Source of the DNA: Opisthocomus hoazin
Taxonomy: Eukaryota > Chordata > Aves > Opisthocomiformes > Opisthocomidae
DNA: 64,000 nt
Direction of reading: 5' to 3'
Assembly: GCF_030867145.1 (NCBI RefSeq)
Contig: NC_134415.1
Coordinates: 65,811,300-65,875,299, forward strand
The notes below the pieces were generated by a model. It was not told the origin of the DNA. It ran no database searches and was given only the letters and a program-made list of their open reading frames with translations. Positions 47,983 through 59,553 of this stretch are shown here, one piece after another. The stretch's first letter is position 1; every line of letters starts with the position of its first letter. Both the position numbers and the translations under genes were made by a program.

Positions 47983-50100
47983 GCCTATTTCCTAAGGAAA
48001 TGAAACTTAAGAGCTTGTACTGTTTTTTCATCATCCACCCTCTTTTTGTGTCTGTCTGTTTTGTCTGTCTGATGAATTTCTGCCAAATTTGAGAGGTGTC
48101 AGAGGTGCAGGGCTCCCCACAAAACGTAACTGCCTACCTAGGTTAACTGAACAAGCAAAATGCATGCCCTGGCTGAGGGCAAGGCCACTGTGTTCCCGCA
48201 CTGCTTGCCACTGAGGATCAAGGTGAGGTTCTGCCTTGAGAATTCCCTGAGAACCCTGGGGGCCCTCTGAACAACTGCGAACTGATTTTTTCTTCTGTTT
48301 TCTTCCCACGTAGTGGTTTCTCCTGCCTTTTACTGTTAAGTTCTTTCTTGTCCACTGCTTCCAAAGGCTGCTGGGTCTGCGAGTCTTCTATAGCAGGCTC
48401 TAGAATACAACCAGCTTTTTTTTTTTTTCCGCTCAGGTAACAGGAAAAATGCATGTAAACTAATTTTTGCTGGTTCTCTTGTTGCGCTGAAATAGATACC
48501 CGATTCCTACAGAAGGTGTGCTCGGCATCAGTTCATAAGAGCTCTTGCCTCAGTAACAGAGCAGTAACAGACTCAAGCACTTGGTCTCTGAAGAAAGAGT
48601 AGTTTTTTCCTGCCTGTAGGATGATCTGTGAAGACTCCAGTACTGTCTCTGTAGGTGGCCTGATCATTACGCTGGGATAACCTTCAGGTTCTGTGGATTT
48701 CAAAAGCTGGAAACATCCATTTTCAGAGTTGATTTTTATTTCAGACCTGAACTGTGGAAACAATGTGCCAGAGATCTGAGAAGGCCTTCCTGCAGCCAGT
48801 CTTGAACTTATTTTTAATGCACTGAATAAACATTAGGAAGTAGAATGTTTGCCCCAGGATATCTGTAGCTACTTCAGTCTTTCTCTTGGGTCTGACTTTT
48901 CTCAAACTTTTTTATTTAAAAGAGGAAAGTTGGAGAATAGTCTGCCTATGTTTAATAGTGCCTCCTGTGCCAGTCACTGCCTACCCTTGTCCTGTAATTG
49001 CTGAAACCAGTTCCAACAAACTCATAATTTCTTCTCTACTTTTGATTGTGGGGTTTATTAGGTTTTAGCAGGGTCAAAGGTTCGTCCACTCACCCTTGAA
49101 AGTGTGTCATCGCCTTGCATGCTAGCGTATTCTTGAGCAGATGTGTCCATTCAGTTCTCCATCGTAAATGTGAGCAGTTTGCGTTCTAGCATCGCATTCC
49201 TCAGTTGCTTGTTAAAAACATTGTCATACGCTTGCCAGTTCTCAAGTTTCCTTTGGAATTGCTACCCTCCTGCACAGTAAAATGTGTCCTAGCTATTCAG
49301 CTGTAATAGTTTGTGGTTGTTGGGGGAGGAAGACTAAATCCATCCTTGTGCAAGTCTGTGTGTTCAGTAATGTCCAATCAAGTTCTGGGTTAGCTGAGCT
49401 CAGGGGGCCTCCTGTAAATGCCTGTATTGATTAACTTTAAATTTTACAGAGTTTGGCTATAGCCCTCAGAAGTGGGGATGGAATTGCCTTTATAGCAGAG
49501 TCTTATGTTTTCATAACATTAATAGGTGTAATTAAAAAAAAAGAGCAATTCCTGCCCTCTTCATAGCCAGTCTCTGATCTCTACACAAACATATGTAACA
49601 TATGTTTACTGACATATGTGTACACATAAATTTATACAAACTAGAGTACCTCAATCCTTCCATGTTTTTAAAATCAAATAATGCATGTTAAAATGCATGT
49701 TTTGAGCACGCAGCTGGTATTGTGCATTTGAAAATTACTCAGTCACTGTTGTTGCGATGCATGGAGCTCAGTTTGCCAGAGGAGTCTCTGAAGCGATGTC
49801 CTCATTGCTGTATTGACTTCTGGAAGAGCAGAAGCAGCTGACCACAAAGTAATTAACCTTGGAAGCAATTTAAGGGTGGTACCAAAATGAAGGGTCTCAA
49901 GAATTGCTTCCTTAAGGCTTTTCTTGTTGGGCTGCTGGCCACTTCAATAGTGGAGTCTGAGCTTTGAAAGCCAAGTGGCAGAACTCCTCCAGATTTTGGT
50001 GGTGTGTTGTCTCATAGTTAAGAACCACAAATATTCAGCAAGCTTTCTATGTGCACCACACATTTTGCCTCCCTCTTTCCTGGAAGATAAACCTAAATGA

Positions 50101-50115
50101 TTTTTTTTTTTTTTT
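50101..50115 (+). repeat. T15 homopolymer
   Basis: Fifteen T in intron 3, with no recognised retroposon attached. Confidence 0.85.
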
Positions 50116-50780
50116 GGCAAAGTATCTGTCATACATTGATATATAGAAATCAATACAGTTTGGCCCTGATGAGACATTCCCTAAGTGATTATTCTGAAAT
50201 ATGTATGGTTTTAAGTCCCACTGGCCAGGAAGGTTTGCTACATAGCAGGGAATTTAATTTGTCTTTGTTACGCTAAACGATTTGAGTTATTTTGCAGCTC
50301 ATATGAGGATTAGTTTTCTCTGCAGTTTTCCTGTTGTGAGGCAACTAGCTTGTGTTATTGTTTTGAAGGTCTGTGAGCCTAACTATACTAAATTGCAGAG
50401 TGCTTGCTCTCTTCTGAACACCAGTCACCTTGAAAAGAGCATACCTTGGCTTCGCTTGGGTCCGCCTGTCGCTTCGGAGAAACTAGGGCGTGCCCTCAGA
50501 ATTGTTGAGCTATTGAGCTGATGTACTGACTATTTTAAGGCCAACGTGATGATTCTAAAAAGACTCATCTTACAGGAGGCAGTTCAGAAATATGAAAGAA
50601 TGAAAATTGAATTTGTGTAATTCTTGGCTTCATAGGTAAAATCTTGGTTTTGCTGAAGTAAGCAGCAGATCTCCCTTTAACTATAACAGCTGAAATTCTG
50701 CAGGTAGTGTATGCAGTTGTTCTATGTTTAGGCTTGTCAGACCATAACTGCCCTAAATATTGCACCTTGTTTCCCTACAG

Positions 50781-50974
50781 ATGTGCACTGGTAACTACAT
50801 ATTTGTTCCTTATATGATAACTCCACATAACAAGGTGTACTGCTGTGATAGCAGTTTTATGAAGGGACTAACAGAACTGATGCAGCCAAGTTTTGAGTCG
50901 CTGCTGGGGCCTATATGCTTACCTCTGGTGGATCGATTTATTCAGCTCTTGAAGGTGGCACAGGCCAGTTCAAG
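50781..50974 (+). CDS. MAP3K5: MAP3K5 coding exon 4
   Basis: Encodes residues 188-251 and two bases of Ser252, the end of the thioredoxin-binding domain. Visible blocks are MCTGNY, FVPYMITPHNKVYCCDSSF, MKGLTELMQP, LLGPICLPLVDRFIQLLKVA and QASS. The cysteine in GPIC (Cys233 here) corresponds to human Cys250, known as the key residue for thioredoxin binding. The adjacent pair in VYCC (Cys208-Cys209) corresponds to human Cys225-Cys226. All the redox-relevant cysteines of this part are therefore present. The acceptor is TTTCCCTACAG and the donor is GTGAGT at 50975, phase 2. Confidence 0.98.
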
Positions 50975-51239
50975 GTGAGTTGTCTTTTTGTGCCCTTGTA
51001 TAAAATTCAGATATTCCTGCTGGTAATGTGAATGTCAGACTCTTGCTTCAGGGTGATGCAGTGTTCTGCCTTCTGTTGAGACAAAGTGATAATGAATAAT
51101 TTAACTTGACTACATCTCTCCATTGACACCGCTCCATTAATAAACATTCTGTGTATACATTGTGGGAGAGCTGCAGGGCCGGAAAAACAAATGCGAGGGA
51201 CCTGTCCCAAGTTGCTAACGTGAAGTTGTTCCTCTCCAG
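50975..51239 (+). other. MAP3K5: MAP3K5 intron 4 (265 bp)
   Basis: The shortest intron in the window, GTGAGT...GTTCCTCTCCAG. Unique sequence with an in-frame stop soon after the donor, so retention would truncate the protein just after the thioredoxin-binding domain. Confidence 0.95.
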
Positions 51240-51408
51240 CCAGTATTTCCGGGAATCCATTCTGAACGACATCAGGAAGGCCCGAACCCTCTACACGGGC
51301 AAAGAGCTTGCGGCAGAGCTGGCAAGGATTCGACAGAGGGTGGACAATGTTGAAGTCTTGTCTGCTGACATTGTGATAAACTTGCTGCTGTCCTACAGAG
51401 ACATCCAG
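51240..51408 (+). CDS. MAP3K5: MAP3K5 coding exon 5
   Basis: Completes Ser252 and encodes residues 253-308, where the thioredoxin-binding domain passes into the helical central regulatory region with its TPR-type repeats. Blocks: [36 protein letters not shown] and [14 protein letters not shown]. Nearly identical to human ASK1 (KARTLY here for KARNLY, NVEVLSA for NIEVLTA). The acceptor is CCTCTCCAG and the donor is GTATGA at 51409, phase 0. Confidence 0.98.
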
Positions 51409-52363
51409 GTATGAATCCTATGCTCTAAGGTCATCTAAAACATAGTAAATTAAATTACGTTCTTAGTGAAATTTCTAGTGTATTTTGCACACATTTACTA
51501 ACTAACCGTATGAATGATGCACACTAGTAACAATCTTTTACAGTATCTTCACTGATGCTTTTTACTTCATTTTGTACTTCCACTGTTTATCGTTTGCCTT
51601 TACATAGCAAAAAAGTGTTGTTATTTTATAACCAGGACCTAAAAAGTACACAACATATAAAAATTCTTCTCTGTCTCAGCATTACTGTGTGATGAACAGC
51701 CCATACTGTGTCCTACTTAAAGGCTGTCGTAGCATTCCGCTATTGTTATCTGTGTGTTCTTTGTCACCAGGCTTGTGACATTTCTCGTGGAAACATAACC
51801 TGCTCATACGCATTTCGGCTTCTGGAATGGTACTAGTAATTGCTTGCTTTGTTGTACATAATTTCAACTGTTGCTCCTTAAACGTTTTGAAGTGGTTTGA
51901 TTTTGGTTTTGTTTGTTTTTCTAAATGTGTCAGTGAGTAAGCCCCTTTGAAAATTGTGGTATTGAAGGATTCTTTTAATTTTTTTTGTGGCTCATGCCTA
52001 CTTCACAGTTTTGGAATGCCTTAATTCAGATGCAGTTAGCATTGTAATGTCTGTATAATATGAACTCTGATGTGTGTTTAGCCCCTGAAGCTGACTTTAG
52101 TCATTAAATAGATGTGGACCTGTGGAAATTTTAGTATGTTGAAGCAGTACAGTACACACCAAATTGTATTTCCCTGCTAAATACTCTTCATATTCACATT
52201 TCTGTTTACAGTTTGAGACTGAAGAAACTGAAATCTATAAAACTTACAATGAACTGAAAATACTTCTTAGCATGAAACAAGAAGTGGTTAGTTCACAGAT
52301 GAGTTTTTATAGGCATACCTCAGTACAGCCACTTAAAACTTCATTATTCCCTTCTTTTGAAAG
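51409..52363 (+). other. MAP3K5: MAP3K5 intron 5
   Basis: 955 bp, GTATGA...CTTCTTTTGAAAG. Its acceptor (GAAAG) departs from the usual CAG or TAG. Contains an unused acceptor-like CTGTTTACAG at about 52203-52212. No repeats recognised. Confidence 0.93.
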
Positions 52364-52470
52364 GATTACGATTCCATTGTGAAACTGGTGAAAACTTTAG
52401 AAAAACTGCCTACTTTTGACTTGGCTTCCCACCACCATGTGAGGTTTCATTATGCGTTTGCGCTGAACAG
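52364..52470 (+). CDS. MAP3K5: MAP3K5 coding exon 6
   Basis: Residues 309-343 and two bases of Arg344. Reads DYDSIVKLVKTLEKLPTFDL, then ASHHHVRFHYAFALN. This is part of the central regulatory region that helps position MKK substrates and the kinase domain in human ASK1. The LEKLPTFDLASHHHV block separates MAP3K5 from MAP3K15, which has CDLADQHNI at this place. The donor is GTAAGA at 52471, phase 2. Confidence 0.98.
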
Positions 52471-55400
52471 GTAAGAACCTACCCTTCCTTCCGCTATTGA
52501 ACAGTATATCAGAACTGCAAACTTCACCCAGGATCACCAAGCCTGTGTGAAGTTCCCTACTGGAATCCTCATACGCAGGTCTAGTGTTTTCACCGAGGCG
52601 ACTTTGAGGACTGAGCTTTGTGATGAATCTTAAGCTTTCTTTTTTTCTCATACTGTCAAATTCCATTCCTTTTCCTTTAGCGTGAGTGTCTGATTTGCCT
52701 TTCCATGGGTTTGCATCACTTGTTCATTTCAGTACCTAAATCGGAGCAAAGAAATACCTAGCATTATTTTGCCTCTGTAAAATACACTTTTAACATTGAT
52801 GCATGAGCAGCAGTGCTGCAGCCTTTGTGCTAACTTAGACATCATCTCGTTCAAGTCTGACTTCTGGTAGTGTCAGGAGACAGGAGAAGAACTTTCATCA
52901 AATGTCCATCAGAAGATTTTGTTATGTTATAATAATAAAGTAATTTTCATGTTCTCTGATAACATGCACAAAATGTGCCACATGGAGCAACACATGCTAC
53001 TTTCTTGGGTAGAACGAGAGCCAAGCTTAGATTTTTTTTCCTAGGATACCGGCAGTTGGGCAAGGCACTAAAAGGGGAGTCTTTCAGAGGAAATTACAGA
53101 GGTTTTCTGCTCCCTTGCTGTTATCACAATGAACTTTTTTTGATGTTTAGAGGAGTAGACCAGGTGTCAACAGTCAATGAAATTCTGAAATGCAGAAGTA
53201 ATCTACAGATCTTTCTGCTTCTCGCAGAATTGAATATTGTAATTCGGGTTCGCTGAGGAGGCTCAAAACTGTGTATCATGTCAAAGTGATGTCAAAATAT
53301 GTCACAAATGATTAGCTGAAAAAATAAACCTGTTTTTGAAACAAAAAACGAAAATAAAAACCTGCTATCTGACATTGTTTTGTCTGAATAAAATGTCCAG
53401 ATCCTTTCTTGTTCCTTTATACCAGCTATATGAAGGTATAAATATTGTGCCCTTTTTGTTCTTGCTTTGCCATAAATATGTGGAGCTTTGCAGATTAAAC
53501 AATCCAACACGTGTCTGCCGCTTCTACATAGCCTTTACAAAGATCACTAGGTGTACCTTGGAGTTTCAACAAGTTATTTAGACCTCAAGGTCACCATTTA
53601 TTTTAAAACAATTTCACCCTTGAAAACAGGACTTGACTGGTTCACTGGGCCACTAAAAAACCTGCAAAACTGCAGTATGATCTTTTCAGGCAGATCCTTA
53701 TACTTCATTGTTCTATTGGGACTTCTTGCAGACTGAAAGGTCTGTTTTTATAGGTGTGACTGTAAGATGTAGTCTTTGAGGGTATCTACCATAAAAAAGG
53801 TCTACCCAGTACCTCCAAAGGAGGTCATGTCTGAGTTTTCCTCTCCCTCCCTTCTCTAGATTGTACATTCAACTGGAACCCATGATACCCGTGAAAATGT
53901 TTGTGCTTTGATGTATGCCAACAAGGAGCTGCTTGGGCTAATTGTAGCTTTCTCCTTACTGGGAATATAGGGGATGTTTTCTGAACTAAGGCGCAGTCTG
54001 GAATACACTGCACATCTGAATGTTTGCTGTGGAAGAAGCTGTCCCTCTTGCATCTAATCCGGGTCACTAGTACGGAAGGATGGAGCGGCTCAGTTAGCCA
54101 GGATTAGTCTGACCTAAATCAAGGAAGTGTGTGAGGGCATTGATGGTGGAAGAGGAAACAGCAAGGAAAGCAGGGACCTCTGTCTCTGGAGACCAGCAAA
54201 GTGTAAATGGCTCATATTATAAAACACTTGTGCCTTATTGGTTTGGTTTTGTTCTCATAAAGTTTAGCTTAGCTATTGGTTCCATCTGTGTTAGTGATAG
54301 TTGATAAAGTATGTGGAAGAGTTATCCACATGAAACTCCATTCTGAAAATTGCCCTTGTATAATGAAAGTTGGACAAAAAACATAAAGAAGCTACAGGCT
54401 TAACCTTGTTGCTTTAATGGAGTGGTCAATATGAGAAAACAAAAGGAAGCAAACCTTGAACAACTGGGCAAGGGACTGATTGGCAGGGAAACTGAAATAA
54501 CACAGACCTGAAGGGGACTGTTCCTTGCTCAGCCAGGAGCACTTCATTTCTCTCCCTTGGGCCTGGGACTGGGAGCACTTGTCCATCTCAAAGCAGTACA
54601 GTAGCCTTGCTGTGCCACTCTAGAAGTACTTGGCAGGCCTAGTACAGCTCTCTGTTCTGAGGGGACTTCTCTTAATTTGTTAGGATTTGACCAGTCGGAA
54701 GGTTGGGAAGAGAGGGCGCTGGGTTTCATTTACCTTTCTCATCAGGCTTGAGGCATCAATAGAGGTTGGCCCAGCACAGACTTGCACAGTCCATTTGGGT
54801 TTTTTGCTCAGGAAAGCAGTTCATACTTGTCTGCTCAAACAAGTGCATTTACTCCATTTTCCTAATTATTTTTGTTATGATGTAAGTACTCATTCTTCCT
54901 CTGTTATCCATTCTGCTTGATTTAAACCTTCTCTTCCGCATAACTTCCTTCTGGAGCTGCATACATGAACTCAGGAACTCTGGTACCACTTAGAGTACAC
55001 ATGCTTTGGTCTCTCAGGTTTGACATTGACACTGCAGGTGCAGATGCATCATAACTTCGGTATGTTCTTGTAGAGGAAAGAAAAAAACCCATTACTGAAC
55101 CTCTGATCAAGTAGTATCTGCTTTAAGATGGCTGTGGCTTTTGATGTTGTTTTTGTTTTTCTTTCAAGGCAGCTTCTTCAATGCAAAGCTTGCAAGACAG
55201 ATGCAAAAACACTTTATATATTCCCCCAAATTCAAATTATAGCTACTCAAACACTGCAAATAATTTCTCCAAAAGAATATATTACTCTCCCCAAACCACC
55301 AAAGAATATTTTTTGCTGAGAAAGGAATCGCTTGCTCAGTACACAAATATGTAAAAAATTCTAAACTCTTGGTACTGAATGATGTATGTATCCAAACTGT

Positions 55401-55959
55401 GAGTCACCAGGAAGTGTCTAATGCTTGCAATTATGTGATTTATTTGTCTGAAGTACTCTTGTTAATATTACCTTATTGGCTTCACTTCCTAACCTTCCCT
55501 ATCATGGGAATTCAGTGTAGTCTGTGCTTTTTGATTTGTTTGCTTCAGATTCAAAATGTATATTAAAAAAATCACAAACACAAGAAGGAACCGTTTTTTT
55601 CCTTTAAAGCATGAATTGCTGTGAAGGAAATACTAGATATGAAACCTAGGTTCATATCTTTCTATTTTGTAAGAAAGTAACACATGATCTTTCTAAGAAT
55701 TGCTCTTGAGGCTGCTGCTCTTGGTGTTGTCAGTGCTTGGCTCTAGCTAATACTTAATGAGAGAGTGAGAGAAAACATGTTTGGGTGCTTTCATAAAGCA
55801 GTTCAAAAAGTCTCCCATAATTTAAAAAGAAAGAAAAAAGTGTGTATACATAGTATCTATGTACAGAAGCACATTTTACATGGATGAGGTCTTACATGTA
55901 TATTCAGAAATGGTCATGAAAAAGTGTTTCTTGCTAACTTTATTTTTCTTTTTTGATAG
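52471..55959 (+). other. MAP3K5: MAP3K5 intron 6
   Basis: 3.5 kb, GTAAGA...TTTCTTTTTTGATAG. AT-rich unique sequence. I see no exon, RNA gene or recognisable repeat. Confidence 0.92.
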
Positions 55960-56130
55960 GCGAAATCTGCCTGGAGACAGACAGAAAGCTCTAGAAATTA
56001 TGATTCCCCTGGTAGAACAGGAAGATCAAGTAGCTTCAGATATGTACTGCCTGGTTGGTCGGATTTACAAGGACATGTTTTTGGAATCTGGGTTCATAGA
56101 TACAGAAAGCAGGGACAAAGGGACGTTCTG
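55960..56130 (+). CDS. MAP3K5: MAP3K5 coding exon 7
   Basis: Completes Arg344, then residues 345-400 and two bases of Trp401. Reads RNLPGDRQKALEIMIPLVEQ, ASDMYCLVGRIYKDMFLES and DTESRDKGTF. RRNLPGDR and DMYCLVGRIYKDMFL are MAP3K5-specific; MAP3K15 has FCLCGRIYKDIFL. Helical TPR-type segment of the central regulatory region. The acceptor is TTTGATAG and the donor is GTGAGT at 56131, phase 2. Confidence 0.98.
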
Positions 56131-58087
56131 GTGAGTACTGGTTTCCTGGTCTATGTCCTTTTGTTAGCTTTGGGAGGATACTTCTTAAGCAAGAAGGTAT
56201 TTCAACTGTTTTCCTTTCCAAATATTTGTCATCCTTAAGGGATACACTGAATCTTCTAATCATCTTTGTTTATCTGTTAAGAATGAGAGAGTTAAATTGT
56301 TCACAGATCTGGTTCCGCACAGTTCTTTAAGTGCCTCAGACCTGAATGTTCAGGCAGCTCTCATCAGAGTGTGTTTTCCTCCTTTCTCACAAATGTGAAG
56401 TCTCCTGTTTACTAGATTATTCTTAGGAATCGGGGCCAGACACTAATCAGCTGTGAATCAATTGGCATATCTGCACTCTGAAAGATGTTAGCTAGCTAGG
56501 CTTGAAGGTGCTGAGGTTTTAACTCTGCACTGATGCTTAGGATGTACCATTCTGTCTCTTTTCGGCTTCCATGCTCACAAGCAATATAATCATTCTAAAC
56601 TCACGCTGGCAAAAGTTTTATCATCCCATCATTACCATATAATATATGTATATTATGGTGGACTGCAGTACCATCAATAGAGAAGTGTACAATAGACTAG
56701 ACAAATCCTTGTGTTAACTTGAGGCAAATATCATGGTTTTTACTGCTTTTGAAATGCACTAAAATGCTAACTGTTATGTGGAATAGGTTAAAAAATTGGG
56801 GTTTGTCTCATTTTATCTGTAAGGCTTTTAATTCCCAGTAGTGACATACTTGAAATGGAGGCACTGGATGCCGTGCTGGACTTTTGTCAAGATGAGCTGC
56901 TTTTCTCCACTGTGATTCAGATGAAGATACAGATGATCTGTGTTTCTGTATCCTGCACCATCAGATCATAGTTCTGGTCTCGTGCTCATCAGCTGCCCAT
57001 TGAAATAATTGCTTAGAATGGGAAGCTGCTTTCTTCCTTCTTCGTTTATCACTTGTTTTCAGTAAACTTCAGATTAGAACTGTCTTCAGTAAAAGATAAG
57101 ATGGAATTGTTTACTGTTTATGGCCCTAGAATTACAAGTACAGTTTGTAACTGCTGGTCATGCTTCACAGTTTTGCAATGTTTACTGGGTTTTTTAAAGA
57201 TGTTGAAATAACAGGAATGCAGCATATTGTCGTCATATTCCCTTCATAATTTTTGGATTAAAGAAAAATCTTATTTCCTCTAAGGAACAGCCCATAACAA
57301 ACTTTCAAAATTCTGTATTAAAAAAAAAAATTTACTAATGTAATGAACTAATATGAAAAGAAAACTGTAGTCCTGTATACAAATACTAGGCATTACCACA
57401 GGCTAAGCAGAATAAATAGAAATTACTTTTGCTTTTGTACATCTTGCTTTTTCCTCATTCATAGTGCCTTATGAACAGATAAACTTTGAGATTTTTCAAA
57501 CACAACTGAAGTAAGAATGATTACGTGGTAGTTACTTCTAGGATATTTTATGTAGCCGTTTTAACACACTTTTAATAGATGTGTCTTAGCAATCATGACA
57601 TTCACACATTTGAGAAGGGGAAGCGATTGCAATTAGGCGTACCAGGTTGGGCAAGGGCACCAGGCTGGCAGCTCCTGTGGCAGGGTGGGATGCTGACCGG
57701 CTGGCCCCTGAAGAATCCCTGAAGTCTCTGCCTAGTGCAGACTGCTCCCCGTGCCTGCTGCCACAAAACAAGGCAATCTCTGTCGAGTCAAGCTGGGGGC
57801 TGGATGGAAGCTGTACTGGATAGGCCAGTTGCTTTTGCTTTGTACTTTATGCTGGATATTGATTTGAATTCCAGTGTTAGTCATATGGTAGGCTTGACGT
57901 GGCTGAAGGGTTGACTCGTAACTCAGTGGAAGGCTCTTGGGAAGGAGCAGACCTACTCTAGTGCTACAGCAAGCCACAACGGGGGAAGGAGTGTGCAGAA
58001 ACATTGCCTCCATGACAGTGTTACTTTATGTTGAGATGAAGGTTGTTACCTCGGCCTTAGAGAAATGAGGATGTAGGAAAAGTATAG

Positions 58088-58482
58088 TGAGAGCATTGGG
58101 GCTGTTCAGCCTGGAGAAGAGAAGGCTCCAGGGAGACTTTACAGCAGCCTTCTACTACCTGAAGGGGGCCTGCAAGAAAGCAGGAGAGGGACTTTTCGCA
58201 AGGGCATTTAGTGATAGGACAAGGAGTAATGGCTTTAAACTAAAAGAGGGTAGGTTTAGATGTGGTATAAGGGAGAAATTCTTTATGATGAGGGTGGTGA
58301 GGCGCTGGAAGAGGTTGCCTAGAGAAGCTGTGCATGCTGCTTCCTGGAAAGTGTTCAAGGCCAGTTTGGATGGGGCTTTGAGCAGCCTGGTCTAGTGGAA
58401 GATGTCCCTGCCTGTGGCAGGGGGGCTGGAACTAGGACATCTATAAGATCACTTCCAACCCAAATCATTCTATAATTCTATA
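58088..58482 (+). mobile_element. CR1 LINE 3' end, longest copy in the window
   Basis: About 395 bp, same orientation as MAP3K5. An uninterrupted frame (58087-58395) encodes the end of the CR1 ORF: GLFSLEKRRLQGDFTAAFYY, LKGACKKAGEGLFARAFSDR, FKLKEGRF, MRVVRRWKRLPREAV and LDGALSSLV, then stop. The 3' UTR follows, ending ATTCTATAATTCTAT. 5'-truncated and unable to move. Confidence 0.95.
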
Positions 58483-58596
58483 AATTGTGTAAGATAATGA
58501 GAATTTGGCAGCAGAACCAAAGCATTGTTTTTGCAGCAACTGATGATGTCAAGGTACTCTGGCCTATTCAGGAAAAAAAAAAAAGGAAATAGGCAG

Positions 58597-59553
58597 TGTT
58601 GTGGTTTAGCTAGGCTGGTTGCCAGGTGCCCACAAAAGCTGCTCTGTCAGTCCCCACTCCTCAACTGGACAGGGGAGAAAAAATATGACAAAAGGCTCGT
58701 GAGTCAAGATAAGGACAGGGACAGATCACTCGCCAATTACCATCACAGGCAAAACAGACTCAGCTTGGGCAAATTATTTTAATTTATCACTAATCACATC
58801 AGAGTAGGATAATGAGAAATAAAACCAAATCTTAAAACATCTTCTCCCCACACCTCCCCTTCTTCCCGGGCTCAACTTCACTCCCAAGTTCTCTACCTCC
58901 TCCCCCTGAGCAGCGCAGCGGGATGAGGAATGGGGTTGTGGTCAGCTTACCACACATTGTCTCTGCTGCTCCTTCCTCCTCACACTCTTCCCCTGCTCCA
59001 GCATGGGGTCCCACCCATGGGAGAGAGTTCTCCATGAATTTCTCCAAGGTGGGTCCTTCCTGCGGGTTGCAGTTCTTCATGAACTGCTCCAGCACAGGAT
59101 CTCCACGGGGTCACAGCCTCCTTCGGGAATCCGCCTGCTCTGGCATGAGGTCATCCCCGGCCTGCAGGTAGATATCTGCTCCTCCATGGCCTGCATGGGT
59201 CAGCCTGCCTCACCATGGTCTGCTCCATGGGCTGCAGGGGAATCTCTGCTCCGGTGCCTGGAGCACCTCCTCCCCCTCCTTCTGCACTGGCCTTGATGTC
59301 TGCAGAGTTGTTTCTCTCACATTGTCTCACTCCTCTCTCCTGCTGCAATTGCCCAGATGTGTTTTCCCTTCCTATGTTATCACAGAGGCGCTACCACTGT
59401 TGCTGATGAGCTTGGCCTTGGCCAGCAGCTGGTCCATCTTGGAGCCAGCTGCATTGGCTCTGTCGGACACAGGGGAAGCTTCTGGCAGCTTCTCACAGAA
59501 GCCACCCCTGTAGCTTCCCTACCACCAGAACCTTGCCACTCAAATCCAACACA
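58597..59553. mobile_element. Solo LTR of an avian endogenous retrovirus (ERVL-like), with target-site duplication
   Basis: 957-bp element that starts TGTTGTGGTTTAGC and ends AATCCAACACA, i.e. TG...CA. It is flanked on both sides by the 5-bp direct repeat GGCAG (58592-58596 and 59554-59558), the mark of retroviral integration. No gag, pol or env lies beside it, so it is a recombined solo LTR. The sequence resembles a common bird LTR I recall, which I place with ERVL-type elements. The middle (about 59030-59260) holds diverged internal repeats built around TGCTCC...GGGCTGCAG. Sense strand is uncertain; an ATTAAA poly(A)-type signal near 58775 on the minus strand slightly favours minus. Confidence 0.88.

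Larger units (their letters stand above)
41587..50780 (+). other. MAP3K5: MAP3K5 intron 3
   Basis: 9.2 kb, GTAAGT...TTTCCCTACAG. Contains a GC/CpG-rich island at 44400-44815, a T16 tract directly before it, short TA/TG simple repeats near 42000 and 43735, a T/G-rich run at 47930 and a T15 tract at 50101. No exon or RNA gene was recognised. Confidence 0.92.

Noticed and set aside
49597..49622. Palindrome AAACATATGT/ACATATGTTT
   Set aside because: Built from simple ACATATGT repeats, so the symmetry is a by-product of low complexity.
52203..52382. Possible extra MAP3K5 exon after the CTGTTTACAG acceptor-like site
   Set aside because: The open frame is not in the MAP3K5 frame, no good donor follows, and exon 6 joins exon 5 perfectly without it.
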